Of a stretch of DNA of 64,000 nucleotides, positions 32,901-45,824 are shown piece after piece (the first letter of the stretch is position 1; every line of letters starts with the position of its first letter). Made by a program: the position numbers and the translations under genes. This DNA comes from Biscogniauxia marginata. Taxonomy: Eukaryota > Ascomycota > Sordariomycetes > Xylariales > Xylariaceae. The DNA is taken from the NCBI GenBank assembly GCA_022695795.1, contig MU404100.1:124001-188000 (forward strand), given 5' to 3'. The notes beneath the pieces are model-generated. The model searched no databases and was not told the DNA's origin. It saw only the letters and a program-made list of their open reading frames with translations.

Positions 32901-35612
32901 ATGTGTAACGTTAGTACAGCTAAGGATGATATGTAAAACAGAAAACGAAGCTCTTGGCATGTTGAATGCGTGACTTCATGCATAATCCCTTCCTCAATTC
33001 GTTAACAGAAACCTTTGTTGGCATTACCAATTCTTACGGGATTCCAATCATGGAAGGGACTCATCCTGACGCACCTGGAGGGTATACCGATATACGAAAG
33101 ATTTCGTCAGTATTACCACTTCATTTCGAAGACATCTAAGTGCAGCATACAAAACAACGGAGAACAAAGATCGTATTACACAAAGGCAGGCTATGCATGT
33201 TTCAGCCAATATAGTATAGTAGAAGTATGAGTATCTTTCGGATATCAGTTGATGCAAGCAGACTGGAGCCAGCGTCGTCTAATGTAACGCATGCCGACAT
33301 AAAATGAGGCGTATTGCGGGAGGAGGAGATTAGTGACGTAGGAATGTGACAATAAATATATGAGATCGAGGATGCTGTTAACCCTATGCTAGGGTAGGAG
33401 TCCGGCTGGCAGTGACCCTTTATCGCGGCTCTTACCGCCAGACGCTTATGAAGGTACACAATTAAAGAGAATATGCCGCACAGAATAATATTGGACGGGA
33501 GAAAAAGTGGAACTCTATTAGAGAAGAGATTATCTATCCAAGTATATATTCTTCGTTACGGCTCTTTGCACAACAACTACGTGGTTACCCGGTCTAAAGG
33601 TAGGATTCGTGACACCTTCGCGGCAGATGCACATATAGTATCGGATATGTCTCCTTCCAGGTAATTGGTTCTCTGTATCAAGTCTGTGAGTATTGCCCTT
33701 TTTCCCAACTTAGATACTGAGCGCAGTGGTAAATGCAAGGTGTTGATTTGTTGTCGTGGCTTAATATAAAGAATTTACCCTCGAGGTTGAACTACGTATG
33801 GGGTACGTCCGTATACCGTAGCTTAGGTTCATACATGAGCTAGTTAACATGTGGAAGGTAAGGGGCCAATCACACCAGCCAGCCCTAAATGATGGGAGCG
33901 CGAGAGTCTGGACCTACAGTCTTATCTCGAGGGAAGGGGCACACCCAATTACGAGCACCAATTCGACGTTAGCCTCATGCATCTACAAGTAAGTAGTAAC
34001 CCGGATGAAAAACAAAGCAAGGTGGGACTCGTAAACTTCCCCAAGTCTCATGCACCGTTATGTACATGCATAGGTGTAGACCACCGTAGTGCGGCGGTCC
34101 TAATTCGCTCCCCGGTCCTCGCGCATGACCTAAACCCGATGCACGCAGGGGTCCCCGCCGCGAGTTCACCGCAAAGTGCTGACATGCCACTCTTATTTTT
34201 GTAGTTATACTTCCCTCGCCGGTTATCTTGCGTAGCAACGGGCGTGCATGGAGATGTAAAAGAAGTAATATTATAATCTGTGCCGCTCTGTATGATTGAA
34301 AGGTCAATTGGTCGAGGGTAGGCTGATAATGCGAGTGACTCACAAGTCAACTATCACGAGGACGACAATGTAAGTTACTATGGTGTTTTCAGCGTGTCTG
34401 GCTGTTGACGCACACAAGCCGATTACCTTTGTGGTTGTTGTTACTGGCGGTATGTTGTGGGATTTCTTCTTTCTGTATGCACATGACGTGGTATCACTGT
34501 GACGACCGCATTAGTCGCAGATCGTGTAATAAATGAGATGGCAACGTTGAGATTGGATGAACAGCAGAATTAATATGCTCTCCAAGGTTGCCCCTTGACG
34601 AGACGGGAGTTTTACTGTGTCGCTATGACAAGTTGATGGATGAACATGACTATAAGATTAGTGTCGGTGTTGGCAACTCGATGGATATCTTTTCCAAGTC
34701 GGAACCCATCCCGAGACTACCTAGCGCTAGCTCTAGACAGAGGTTACCTAGACGTAGGTAGATAGGATTAGGGTATAAAAATCACGATGACTGTGTATGC
34801 ATACTAGCATGTGTGGTCGTCGGAGTGTTTTTCGTAAGAAGATGAGGCTTAGGCTTAAGGACCGTATAGACAATGCAGTTACTATTTGTATCAATTTTGC
34901 TGTCTTAATGTTACGTCCTTTGCAAGATGGTTGTGATACTTGTCTGGTGTCTTGCCTAGCCGAACTTAGATAGGTAGGTACCTAGTTGCCGTACCTACAT
35001 GTATGTATCATCTAAAGTCGGTCTGGTATTGTGTCATGGAGGAACGGTGTGGGTCATAGTGGGGTAGGTATACTGCGCGGTTGCGAACGTGCGCCGGCTT
35101 CGGGTAGGGGATATTTTGACATGTTGAGGCCAGCTAAACTAGTAGGGACTAAAGCTTACCGAGCAACGTGCTATAATCCACTGTTAGAAGAGCGCCTGCC
35201 ACCGGAAAGTTTTTCAAAAAGTACCTGCCTATCACCTGCAACGCATATGCACCTGCACAGGGAGAGATGGAGAGAGGAAGGAGTCGTCAATACTTGTCAC
35301 CCTGCGATCCGATCCGACCTTGAGCTCGCTTCCCTCCACTCAAACATCCCCCGACCTGGCTCCTTTTAACCATTCCCTTCGCGCTTCAATTCTCCCGCCT
35401 CAAACTTGCACCAGCCAGGTCGCGACGACGGAGCTGCAGAATATCTTTTCTTCTTCCTCTTCTCTTAATTTTTTCCCCCTTCCCACCTACTGGTCCACCA
35501 TCTTGTACTCCAACACTGCGTAGCGATTGTCTACATCTGGTGATATCATCGACAAATCGCCACACCACTTGGAAACGAGTGGGGTCGGCGCTCGGGGGAA
35601 GAAGAGGCAACA
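29982..35612. other. Gene-poor region, no supportable gene
   Basis: 5.6 kb of mixed composition. Open stretches exist on both strands (longest ATG frame 32104-32595, 163 codons) but none shows a domain, family motif or splice-joined extension. TACCTA/TAGGTA motifs recur (30817-30832, 34743-34763, 34969-35000). The last ~250 bases are pyrimidine-rich and contain the ABC transporter promoter. No tRNA or 5S rRNA was recognised by eye. Confidence 0.5.
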
Positions 35613-38600
35613 ATGAGCTTTGCTTCTTGTCCGTGGCCGATATGGCGGGTTGATGACTTTACCACGTGCTTCCAATCCGAGTGAGTTCCATTCGAACATT
35701 AGCCGCTTGATTACTGCGTGTCTTACGTGGCTTATCTACTGACAGCCTGTTCGGTGTTACAGCTACCTGAAGATCCTCTTCCCGCTAATCGTAATATCTC
35801 TATCCTTCCTCACTCTTATCATACATAGCATCCTTCGCTCCATCACGTCGAAACGCTCCGACGGTTACAACCAGCTGCCCAACCACCGAGATCACACAGA
35901 GGTACCGCCGGAGGAGGAGGATTCTCTGAGTACCGACGATGAAGAGGGTTTGTCCATCGCCGCAAACGGCGGTGGCCGTCTTGCCTTGGTTAAGACCACC
36001 ACCAAAGGCTCTATTGTCCAAGCCGACACTCCTCGAGGGGAGAACCTGTTAGTCGTGGTAGAGGAGCTTGCTATATGCTGTCTAATAGCCGTCAATGCCA
36101 TTGCGCTTATAACAGATACGTACGACGGTCGTGGCCGAACGGCTGCGATTGTTGGCCTATTGACTTGGGTTTACGTCTTGGTCCTCGCAACACTTCGGCT
36201 CTTTTTAGGACACACGAAGTGGCGAGTCCCACGGTTATGGAACCATACAGCCACCATCTATGCGCTGCAATGGCCAATCAGCATTATCCTTTTCCGATCC
36301 GTCCTCGTCCGTGCTAGTTCTCGTCTGACCCAGGTTCTGGTCATCATCGAGTTCGCATTGACGACACTCCTGTTTACCATAGCCGTCACCACTAGGAAGG
36401 GGAACAAGACGGTCGTGCTGGAATGGGAGGACGATATGGAACCGTCGCGTGAGCCTCTAGCCTCGCTCCTGTCTCTCGCCACCTTCTCTTGGATCGATGG
36501 CATGCTCTGGGAAGGGTACAAGGCACCTCTCGATATGAGCCGTGTGTGGAACCTGATGCCGCGAGATAAAGCTGCTACCGTTCTAGCCCACTATCGGCAA
36601 GTTAAGAAGACCACGTCGCTTGCTTTCCATCTCGCCAAATACTTCAAGGGCCTATTACTTTTGCAATGTCTCTGGGCGCTGGTGGCTGGCGTCCTTACTT
36701 TTGCTCCGACGCTTCTGCTCAAGGCTATCCTAGAATATGTCGAGATGCCAACTATGGCGCCGAGAAATGTCCTTTGGCTTTATGTCATCTTGCTTCCCCT
36801 GTCCGATATCATCCGCTCGGTCGCTGACAGCCAGGGGTTATGGATTGGTCGAAAGATTTGCATTCGAATCCGTGCCATCATCATAGGGGAGATTTACGCT
36901 AAAGCCCTTCGTCGCAAAGCAGCAACCGGTAAAGACACGGTATTGGGGAACACAAATAAGAATAACGCGAAGGGGACAAAGCTAGAAAGGCTGAAAAGAT
37001 TCTTGAGGCTCAAGAAGGATGACAAGTCGGGCGCGCAGAATGGCGATGTTGCTAAGAAAGACTCCAGCACAGATGCAGATGAACAAGCAAACCTTGGGAC
37101 TATCATCAACCTGATGTCTGTCGACAGCTTCAAAATTTCCGAGTGCACGTCATACTTGCACTTTCTGCTCGCTTCCGCCCCGACGCAGCTGATTCTATCT
37201 GTTGTCCTTCTCTATCAAGTTATGGGTCTGAGTGCTATTCCAGGTCTCATCGTGATGGTCTTCCTTCTGCCTCTTAACATCTTGCTTGCCAAGGGTTTCA
37301 ACTATACTCAGAAAAAAATCATGGCCGCTACGGACAAGCGAATACATACTACTAATGAGATCCTGCAGAACATTCGGATTATCAAGTATTTTGCCTGGGA
37401 ACAGCGTTTCGCGACCATTGTTGATGAGAAGCGAAACGCTGAATTGAAGGCTTTAAGGAGCCGCTACATGATTTGGGCTTTGGCCGTTGCTACCTGGAAC
37501 ACAGTTCCGGTACTGATCACATTTTTCTCATTCCTTGTCTACACAAAGATCGAACAGAAGCCTCTATATCCTTCTGTTGCGTTTACCGCCATCTCCCTAT
37601 TCATGCTTCTCAGGGTGCCTCTAGATTTATTAGGAGATATGATTGCCCATGTCCAAGAAGCCAAGGTTTCTGTTGATCGTGTTGAAGAGTTCCTCAAAGA
37701 GGACGAAACGGAGAAGTATGAGCAACTAGGAGATAAAAATGTTGACGATGAAGGCAACGAGGTAATCGGATTCCGAGGCGCTACAATGATTTGGGGTAAC
37801 AAAGATGCTGTTGCCCCAGATGGATCTACGGCATTCCGTCTGCTGGACCTCAATGTGGATTTTAAGATTGGCAAACTCAACATTATCGCTGGCCCCACTG
37901 GTTCTGGAAAGACCTCAATGCTCATGGCTCTACTTGGCGAGATGAGTTTGGCAAAGGGCAAGGTCTATCTTCCTGGCGGACGAAGCCGCGAGGATGTTCG
38001 GCCGGATCCAGTGACTGGTTTAGCCGAGACATGTGCTTACGTCGCCCAGACCGCCTGGCTTGTCAACGCCAACATCAAGGACAATATCCTATTTTCTGCG
38101 CCATACAATGCACAAAGGTATAAAGAGGTCTTGGTCGCCTGTGCACTGGAGAGAGACCTAGAAATCCTTGATGACGGTGATCAAACCCTGGTGGGAGAAA
38201 ACGGAATCACTCTTTCAGGTGGCCAGAAGCAGCGTATATCCTTAGCTCGTGCAGTATACTCAAATTCGCGCCACCTTCTCCTCGATGACTGCCTCAGCGC
38301 CGTCGACTCGCACACTGCTAAATGGATCTTCAATAACTGCATCGACGGGCCACTGATGAGAGATCGTACGTGCATCCTCGTCACTCATAACACTACTCTA
38401 TGCGCCCCTGCATCCGAGTATGTAGTGCTATTGAACAACGGCAGAGTAGATGCTCAGGGTCCGTCGAAAGAAGTCATCGCATCAGGAAAACTTGGCGAGG
38501 AGATCCGGAACAAATCTCGACCTAACTCGTCACATGTTTCACGTGTACCATCTCGAGTCCCCTCCAGTATCGGTGAAGAAAGTGGCGACACTCTAGTTGA

Positions 38601-40755
38601 TGACGGTGGCCATGGCGCTTCTAATAGTAAATCTTCTAATAAGACAGAAAGTCAGAAACAAGACGCGATGCAGGAGTCTAAGGCAGTCGGCGCTGTTAAG
38701 TGGCCTGTGATGAAGCTTTACCTTCGTTCTATGGGCCCCTGGTGGTTCTGGGTTGTTGCTGTCGCTGTTTTCACGAGTCAGCAATTGAGTGGTGTTGGCT
38801 CTAACCTTTGGATCAAAGAATGGGCTAAACAATACACTTCGGAGACACAGAATATTTCCAAGATACATTTTAGCGTGGCATCGCAGAATTCTGTTAGCAC
38901 TTCAATATCGCCAACCTACTTCGCCTCCATCGCCCACTACGTTAAGAACCCCGGCTCTCTTTCGTCGTTTGCAGCACCTGCGAATTACACAGATGTTGAT
39001 GTCCCAGAAGTCAACGTGGACTATTATCTTATCATTTTGGCCTTGATAGGTATCACGGGCGCATTCCTTGCCCTTGTCCGTGACCTATGGCTGTTCTTCG
39101 GATCTCTGCGTGCTTCATGGAAACTGCACAGCCGATTGATGTCGGCTGTTTCCAGGGCTAAGTTCAAGTTCTTTGATGTGACTCCACTCGGGCAATTGAT
39201 GAACAGATTTAGCAAGGACCTCGAAGCTATCGACCAAGAAGTTGCACCTGTTGCCATTGGCGTTATGAGCTGTGCTTTGGGAATCGTGGTAACTGTGGTG
39301 TTGATAGCAGCAATCACCCCAGGCTTCTTAGTTGCCGGTATCTTTATTACCGCTCTGTATGTTGTCGTTGGCATGTTCTACATACGGGCATCTCGGGATC
39401 TTAAACGACTCGAATCTGTCAATCGAAGCCCTCTTTTTCAGCAGTTCGGCGAGACTCTCTCCGGCGTCACTACCATCCGGGCCTACGGCGATGAGCGACG
39501 ATTCATTCGGGACAATCTCTGTAGGATCAACAAGCAATCTCGTCCGTTCCTCTATCTGTGGGCAGCTAATAGATGGCTCGCATTCCGGACGGACCTTCTT
39601 GGCGATCTAGTGGCCTTCTTTGCCGGTGTATTTGTCATTCTCAGCCTCGGAAAGATCGATCCTGGCTCAGCCGGTCTATCCTTGAGCTACGCCATCGGCT
39701 TCTCTGAAAACATATTGTGGCTCGTGCGATTGTATGCCATGAACGAGCAGAATATGAACTCGGTGGAGCGTGTCAAGGAGTACCTTGACTTAGAACAAGA
39801 GGCTGCACCAATCAATGAGAAGAACCGACCTCCACAGAATTGGCCCGCTCATGGTGGCGTAGAATTCATTGGTTATACCACAAGATACCGAAAGGAACTT
39901 GACCCTGTCCTCAAGGATATCACTTTCAAAATTCATCCGCGAGAAAAGGTTGGTATCGTTGGGCGTACGGGCGCTGGGAAAAGTTCCCTGACACTTGCAA
40001 TCTTCCGTGCACTTGAAGCAGAAACGGGCAAAATCCTGATCGATGGTATTGACATTGGTCTGATCGGCCTGCAAGACCTTCGCGAAGCGATCACCATCGT
40101 TCCACAGGATCCAACGCTATTCACTGGCACCATCCGAACCAATCTTGACCCATTTGATCTCTACACTGACGAGGAAGTATTTGCTGCCTTGCGCAAGGTT
40201 CAGTTGATTGGTCCTTCGGAAGCTTTGCCGGCACTAGATTCGTCGTCGCCGTCACATCCCTTGCTTCCGCCTACGACCGTAGCCGAGCTACCAGGTGATC
40301 AGGAATCATCCGGAGCCTCTACCCCAACCACGATAAACAAGAATATCTTCCTCGATCTGTCCTCGCCAGTCGCAGAATCTGGCACAAACCTATCTCAAGG
40401 CCAGCGGCAGCTCCTATGTCTCGCACGCGCCATGCTCAAGAACCCAACCGTACTTGTCATGGATGAGGCTACAGCATCAATCGATTACAACACTGATTCC
40501 AAGATTCAAGATACGATTCGAGAGCTAAAGACCACAATTATCACGATTGCTCATCGGCTTGCGACAATTGTCGATTATGACAAGGTCCTAGTTCTAGACC
40601 ACGGTGTTGTGGTTGAATATGGCCATCCACACGAACTTCTCAAGAAGGAAGACGGAAATTTTCGGAGCATGTGCGAAATGAGTGGTGACCTAGAAACCCT
40701 CACCAAGGCAGCCAAGAAGGCCTGGGAGGATAAGAGGCTGGTGGATGATGAGTAG
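35613..40755 (+). CDS. ABC transporter, ABCC/MRP type (multidrug resistance or bile-acid permease-like)
   Basis: Two exons, 35613-35680 and 35763-40755 (82-nt intron, phase 2), 5061 nt, 1686 residues. The first exon supplies the ATG and joins as FTTCFQSDYLKIL. Layout is TMD0-TMD1-NBD1-TMD2-NBD2. NBD1: Walker A GPTGSGKTS (about 733-741), signature LSGGQKQR (about 840), Walker B LLLDDCLSAVDSHT. NBD2: Walker A GRTGAGKSS (about 1422), signature LSQGQRQ (about 1567), Walker B VLVMDEATASID. In NBD1 the residue after Walker B Asp is Asp (LLDDC) rather than Glu, as in other ABCC proteins whose first site is degenerate. Family members export glutathione conjugates, bile acids or drugs, at vacuole or plasma membrane. 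An N-glycosylation-rich segment (TQNISK, ANYTD) lies between TMD2 helices. Confidence 0.95.
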
Positions 40756-41922
40756 AAAGTATCAGAAGCATGCCTCGCAACCTGAAATCAAGGCGGCAGG
40801 CACGTGGAAGAGAAGGGTTTCGCCTTCAGTGTGTATTGTTTCCTATGACGCATTGCATATAGGGTTCTTTCATGTTACATACCCGGCGTTAGAGGGTGGC
40901 TGTTGGGGGGGGGCCACTGATTTGTTGTTCATCGCGGGCCGCCTTTTTTTTTCTGTTTTAGGAGAAACGTGGGAGGTAAGGCGAAGGCAAGGGCGAAGTA
41001 GATTAAACACACGAAATCATTGCAACCTGGTTGCAGTCAAGAATAGCCCGTCAATGAGTAACCTACCTATACATGTTAAGAAGAGTGTATGTCTAGAATC
41101 AGTTGTGCTCCCACGAAAGGGAGGTAAAGAATAGTGATACGCATAAGCTCCTTAAGGCGACAGCTATAGAACTGAGATAATTCGTTCACTGAACCCCTTA
41201 AAAATCAGGATAAGCTACTACCCCCCTCCCCCTAGCTAGCCCAGGTAAGTATATATAGTTGACTTATCAGGATTCGACAAGGGGTCAATGAAGTCACTTG
41301 GTACAGCCTGTATGCCATGATCTAGGCGCCTTTGGAGATGGGTGAAAGCTTGGTAGCTTGGTTGTTGCGCTCGAGCTGGAAGTAACGCTGTTACGAACCC
41401 CTAGAACACGTGACGGCTGGAATCGACGGTGTCCGACTCAATCCTCTCGACTCCACGAATATATATACACACTCATTTCCTTAGATAGTTCCAGTTCCTA
41501 GACAGTGATCAATCTACGACTTACCTATGGACATCTAGGATCTGGGGTAAAGAGCTGTATCACGTGTTTTTTTCCGCCAAATTTAGCGTGAAACGGGCAT
41601 TTGAGCGGCTCAGCTTCTTCCCCCTTACAGTTAATAAAATAACCATTTCTTCGGCTGCTCACATTAGATCGACTGTGAGCATTGTGTACTAGGCAGCAGC
41701 ATCTTTTGGACCCCGCTTGCAAGATTCATGCTTCAACTTTCACTATCACCTTCTGTTCACCATCATTAGTCTATCTGAGTTACGCTCTACGACTGCCGGT
41801 GCCATTTTGCCTCCCGGCCGGCCTGAATCTCGTCTCCTCCCATTAAAGTCTTCGCTTCTTCTGCATAGATTTTTCCATACATATATCTCTCTGGTCTCGC
41901 ACTGGCCCAAAGGGCAAGCATA
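40756..41922. other. Intergenic, no gene seen
   Basis: 1.17 kb between two plus-strand genes. It holds short homopolymers (G8 near 40906, T9 near 40945) and a C-rich run (41220-41233). The last part includes the promoter of the kinase-like gene with a TATA-like ATATATATAC at about 41458-41468 and a CACGTG E-box-like core near 41561. Confidence 0.4.
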
Positions 41923-43226
41923 ATGATCAAAGATGACGAGAAGTACTTCGCTGGCAGCGGTGATATTACCCCCGGAGGTCCAAGTACATGGTATATCGTT
42001 GTTTGGGATCAACGGCGACTCATTTCCGTCACTATGGATGAAGAACTTGACTCAGAAGATCCCGCAATCGAACACCTCAAGAAACATATCGATAAGCTTG
42101 GTCCTGATGTATACACCATCCACGTGTCGAACCAGGGCGAGCTGATCTCAGCCTCTACCGATCCAAAGGATGACAATACCCGTTGCGTGTATTATCCACC
42201 TTTAGATGAGATTCAACGTCCGGATTGGGTCCAAACCATACGACGCTCAGAGCTACAAGAGCTGGATAGGCTGGGTCCAGATGTTGATCTTGTCATATAT
42301 CCCCCATACTCACAAGCTACTGGGAAGAAGGCAAGCCTAAATATTACTCTCTTGTCAGTTATCCTTATAGACTAACTTGAGAATAGGTCGTTTTCAAATA
42401 TTACTTTGTTCTCCAATTCATGCCCTGGGTATGGGACGAGATGAATCTACTGATACGGCTCCCCAGGCATCCGAACCTTGTCCCATTTGATAGGCTCGTT
42501 GTTGACGAGCTTGCAGGCCGGTTTGTAGGTTTCACGACCGTATACATACCCGGTGGTACCTTGGAGGAGAACCCATCGCGCGTGTTTAAGCTGAAATGGC
42601 TTCATCAACTTACGGGTGTCGTGGATGATCTGAATCTCAAGTACGGCATTGCACACCAGGACATTGCTCCACGAAACATTTTAATAGATAATGGAACAGA
42701 TTCACTTATGCTGTTCGACTTCAACTTCTCGGCCCGTATTGGAATAGGAAGATACTCAGAACATCGGAACGACGTAAAAGGCGTTATATTCACCATCTAC
42801 GAGATCATTACCGGCAATACCGATTTACGCCATGTCCCCCCTCCGGAGCAGGACCTTGCTGCGATCGAAGAACAAGATAAATGGGTAAAACACCCCAATG
42901 TAACGCTTGACCACCCCGTCTCGGAGTTCCGCTTAGCACTCAAACAGTGGTCCGAAAAGAGGCGGTTGGGAAGACAATTAACTATTTACAAAGATGCTTC
43001 CGAATATATCGACTGGCCAAAGATGGTTGATCCGCCGCGGTCTGAGTTCCAAACTCGACGTTTGGATGGAACCCTGCATCATTATTCGAGGGTGTGCTAT
43101 GATCGCTCGCGAACAGGGCTACGGGAGAAGGGCGGTATGGTTCTGAATTGGGAACGGCCGCCGCAAAATGCACTGAAGGATGGGGCTCTTCTACTTGCCA
43201 CGGGCGAAATAATAGATAGCAAATAG
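41923..43226 (+). CDS. Protein kinase-like domain protein (fungal family)
   Basis: Exons are 41923-42330 and 42387-43226, 415 residues. The 56-nt intron uses a GC donor (AAG|GCAAGC...AATAG) and joins GKK to VVFKYYF in phase 0; without splicing the first frame stops after 150 codons. Kinase-like motifs: K in VVFKYYF (about residue 140), an E in the WDEMNLLIRLPRHPNLV helix region, catalytic-loop HQDIAPRN (about 224-231) and LFDFNFSA (about 246-253) in place of DFG. The N-terminal 135 residues are a separate region with no recognised motif and there is no clear glycine-rich loop. HxDxxxxN is intact, so activity is possible, but the DFN variant leaves it uncertain. It belongs to a group of fungal kinase-like proteins of unknown role. 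Confidence 0.8.
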
Positions 43227-43809
43227 GTCTTGGCTAGATAGGTTTCACTTTTCGGTTTTAGTACTTATTTGGCTTGTCCTAGCTTTACAAGCCCGCCTTT
43301 TGCGAGAAATTTGTCGCGGGAAGCCTGCTATTACCGGAGAAGTACCTATGTTTGCAAAGAATGCAGGGAAGCGACTTTACAAAGAAGAGGGACCGATGTG
43401 AAACTATTATTTACATATACTCTGATAGAATACCCTAGTTCCAATGCGAGGCTCTCTTTAGTCATTAATAACTTGACTAATATAATAATAACAAAGCACC
43501 CATAAGGAATGATGCCTTTCAGCTAACCTGTACAGTACGACTATTCCCCTCAACAGTCAGGCTATTCACCCAAGCAGCCTGTACCGTAACATCACATGTA
43601 TCACATCATGTGTTAAGCCACTCATTATCAATATTTTCCCCTTTTTGAATATAGTTTTAATCGTTTATTAATGACGAGATACTTAGTTTTCTAGTTAATA
43701 GATTAACAATGTCTTAGCCACGATTCAAATTCTTTATACCCAATCGGCCACGCGCCTTTGAATCACCGTCATAATATTCTAAATATAAGTAGCTCAGTCC
43801 GCCATTACT
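43227..43809. other. Convergent spacer, no gene seen
   Basis: 583 bases between convergent genes, AT-rich toward 43620-43800. An open stretch at 43269-43505 starts at TTG and is not supported. Confidence 0.45.
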
Positions 43810-45824
43810 TCACGCAGATGATGTGGCTTCCCCATTGTGTTTCTTCTTCTCTTCTTCTAGGCGAGCTGCCTCTTGTGCTTCAAGTCCGGTTTTATGGATT
43901 TTGTGCTCTCTAGAAAGTGCTTGCTTGCTGATGAATAGGCTTAGGAGCAGTGCAACGGCACCAAGAGCTGTATAGAATATCCACTCGGTGCGCAAGCTCT
44001 CATTATACACTCCAATAACCACCTGCCTCTGATCGTCGGGTAAGGTTGGAATAATGCTCAATGCTCCCGAAGCCTCCCCTCCAAGTATCTCAGATGCTAC
44101 ATCGGATGGGAGAATCGATGAAATCTCGTCCGACTGTGCTACCATGCGGTTCTGGAAGATGACTCCTCCAAAGACCACAGACATCGCCGTCGCAATGTCA
44201 CGGGTAAAGAAGAATGTCGCTGCTGCACTTGCAATATCTGCCGGCTTCGTGAGACTGAATATGGCGATGATAGGGGCCTGGAAAACAGGTCCAATGCCAA
44301 TTCCAGAGATAATCTGGTAGAGAATAATACAGGGCCATGATGGATAAGCCTGTAGATTGATGTAGAGGCCGGTGCCAAGGACCATAACGGCCAGGCCGAA
44401 ATAGATCGGTGGTCGATATCTTCCAGTCTTGTTGATATAGACCCCAGTTAAGCTAGATGCGACACAGAGAGTGATGGCGACTGGTAACAGATATACGCCC
44501 GAAAGGATTGGACTCGCGCCGAGGACAGCCTGGAAGTAAAGAGGGAGATAGTATAAGTTGGCGATGAATATAGCACCATGTACGTACGCAACACCAAATA
44601 CAGCGATGTTGGAAGTGGAATGGAACAGTCTGAGCGGCGTGACCGGGTATTTGGCCACCTTCCACTCAATAAGAGCGAATACCCCCAACGCTACCACCCC
44701 GAATATAATCAGGGTAACGACAATGGCCGAGTTCCAAGGATATGCGACGCCTCCATAGCCTAGCCCTAGTAGGAACATGACGGTAGCACCGACGATAGCT
44801 ATGGTACCGAGCCAATCCATCGCAAGCAACCCTTCGATTATTGGTGTCTTCGGTGTATGGACTTTGAGGAAGAAGAAAACAAATATAGCTGCAAGGCCAG
44901 AAATTGGCACTGTGAATATGTGAGTCTTCGAACTGGCAGGACGTGCTTCGAATAGTAGAACATACGATTGATCCAGAAACACCACCTCCACGAAACATAC
45001 TCGGCAAAGGCTCCGCCGACGACAGGACCAAGACCGCAGGCCAGGCCCCAGACGACGCCCAGTATACCGTAGTACTTACTACGATCCCTATTTTATTTCA
45101 TTAATAAAAATACGGGTCAGACCACTCGCGATTTAGGGCTTACCGGGGACTGAATACATCGCCGACGACCGTTGCCGAAAGTCCCAATATACCTCCGCCC
45201 CCTGTTCCCTGGATCACCCTCCCGGCGATGAGGGCACCGATGTTATTCGCGAGCGCGCCGATGAGCGAGCCGACGAAGAAGACGGCAATGGCAGCGAGGA
45301 GGATCGGTTTCCTGCCGAAGATATCACTTATCTTGCCCCAGGGCGGAGTCGCAGCTAGAAGTACACAGAGTTAGACATGGGTCCTAGAAGAGGGAGAAGA
45401 AAAGTCTATCGGGACGTGACTTGCCGGCTGCGGGAAGCAAGTAGGCCGTTCCGATCCAGGCATACTCAACTTCCGTAGCTTTGAAAGCTTTGGCGATGGT
45501 GGGGACCACAGTCGAAACGATTGTCTATGGGAGTGAAACACCGTTAAAGTTATGAAAACTGATGGGTTGATATGTGTATGTTGGCTAGCTTGCGCACCTG
45601 TTCAATGGCCGCAATAAAGGTGGAAATCTTAAAGTAAACGGGTCAGCTCTCAAAACTAAAGATAGGCTATATAGCCAATAAGTACTCACACTTAGAGACA
45701 GGACAAGTAAGAAGGCCTCTGTGCTGCTCAGCTCCTCCACATCAGGGTCTTTTTTTTCTTGTGGTGGCGACTTGGTCTCGTCGCTGGATGGAGGAGACAC
45801 ACTTGGCTTGGTTTCTTCGTTCAT
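43810..45824 (-). CDS. MFS transporter, DHA2-like drug/toxin efflux family
   Basis: Six minus-strand exons: 45690-45824, 45598-45627, 45425-45524, 45144-45354, 44966-45087, 43810-44909; 1698 nt, 565 residues, all phases closed. The N-terminus is a hydrophilic Pro/Ser/Glu-rich tail. Motifs include [20 protein letters not shown] (first helix), [12 protein letters not shown] (motif A in loop 2-3), [11 protein letters not shown] (motif B), and [15 protein letters not shown] (motif C-like antiporter region). About 14 membrane helices fit. The family exports drugs or fungal metabolites by proton antiport at the plasma membrane. The 30-nt second exon is tiny. Intron 45355-45424 uses a GC donor (CCG|GCAAGT...TTCTAG), which gives LLPAAAATPPWG in register with relatives. 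It diverges from the Zn2Cys6 gene across an 827-base promoter. Confidence 0.9.
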
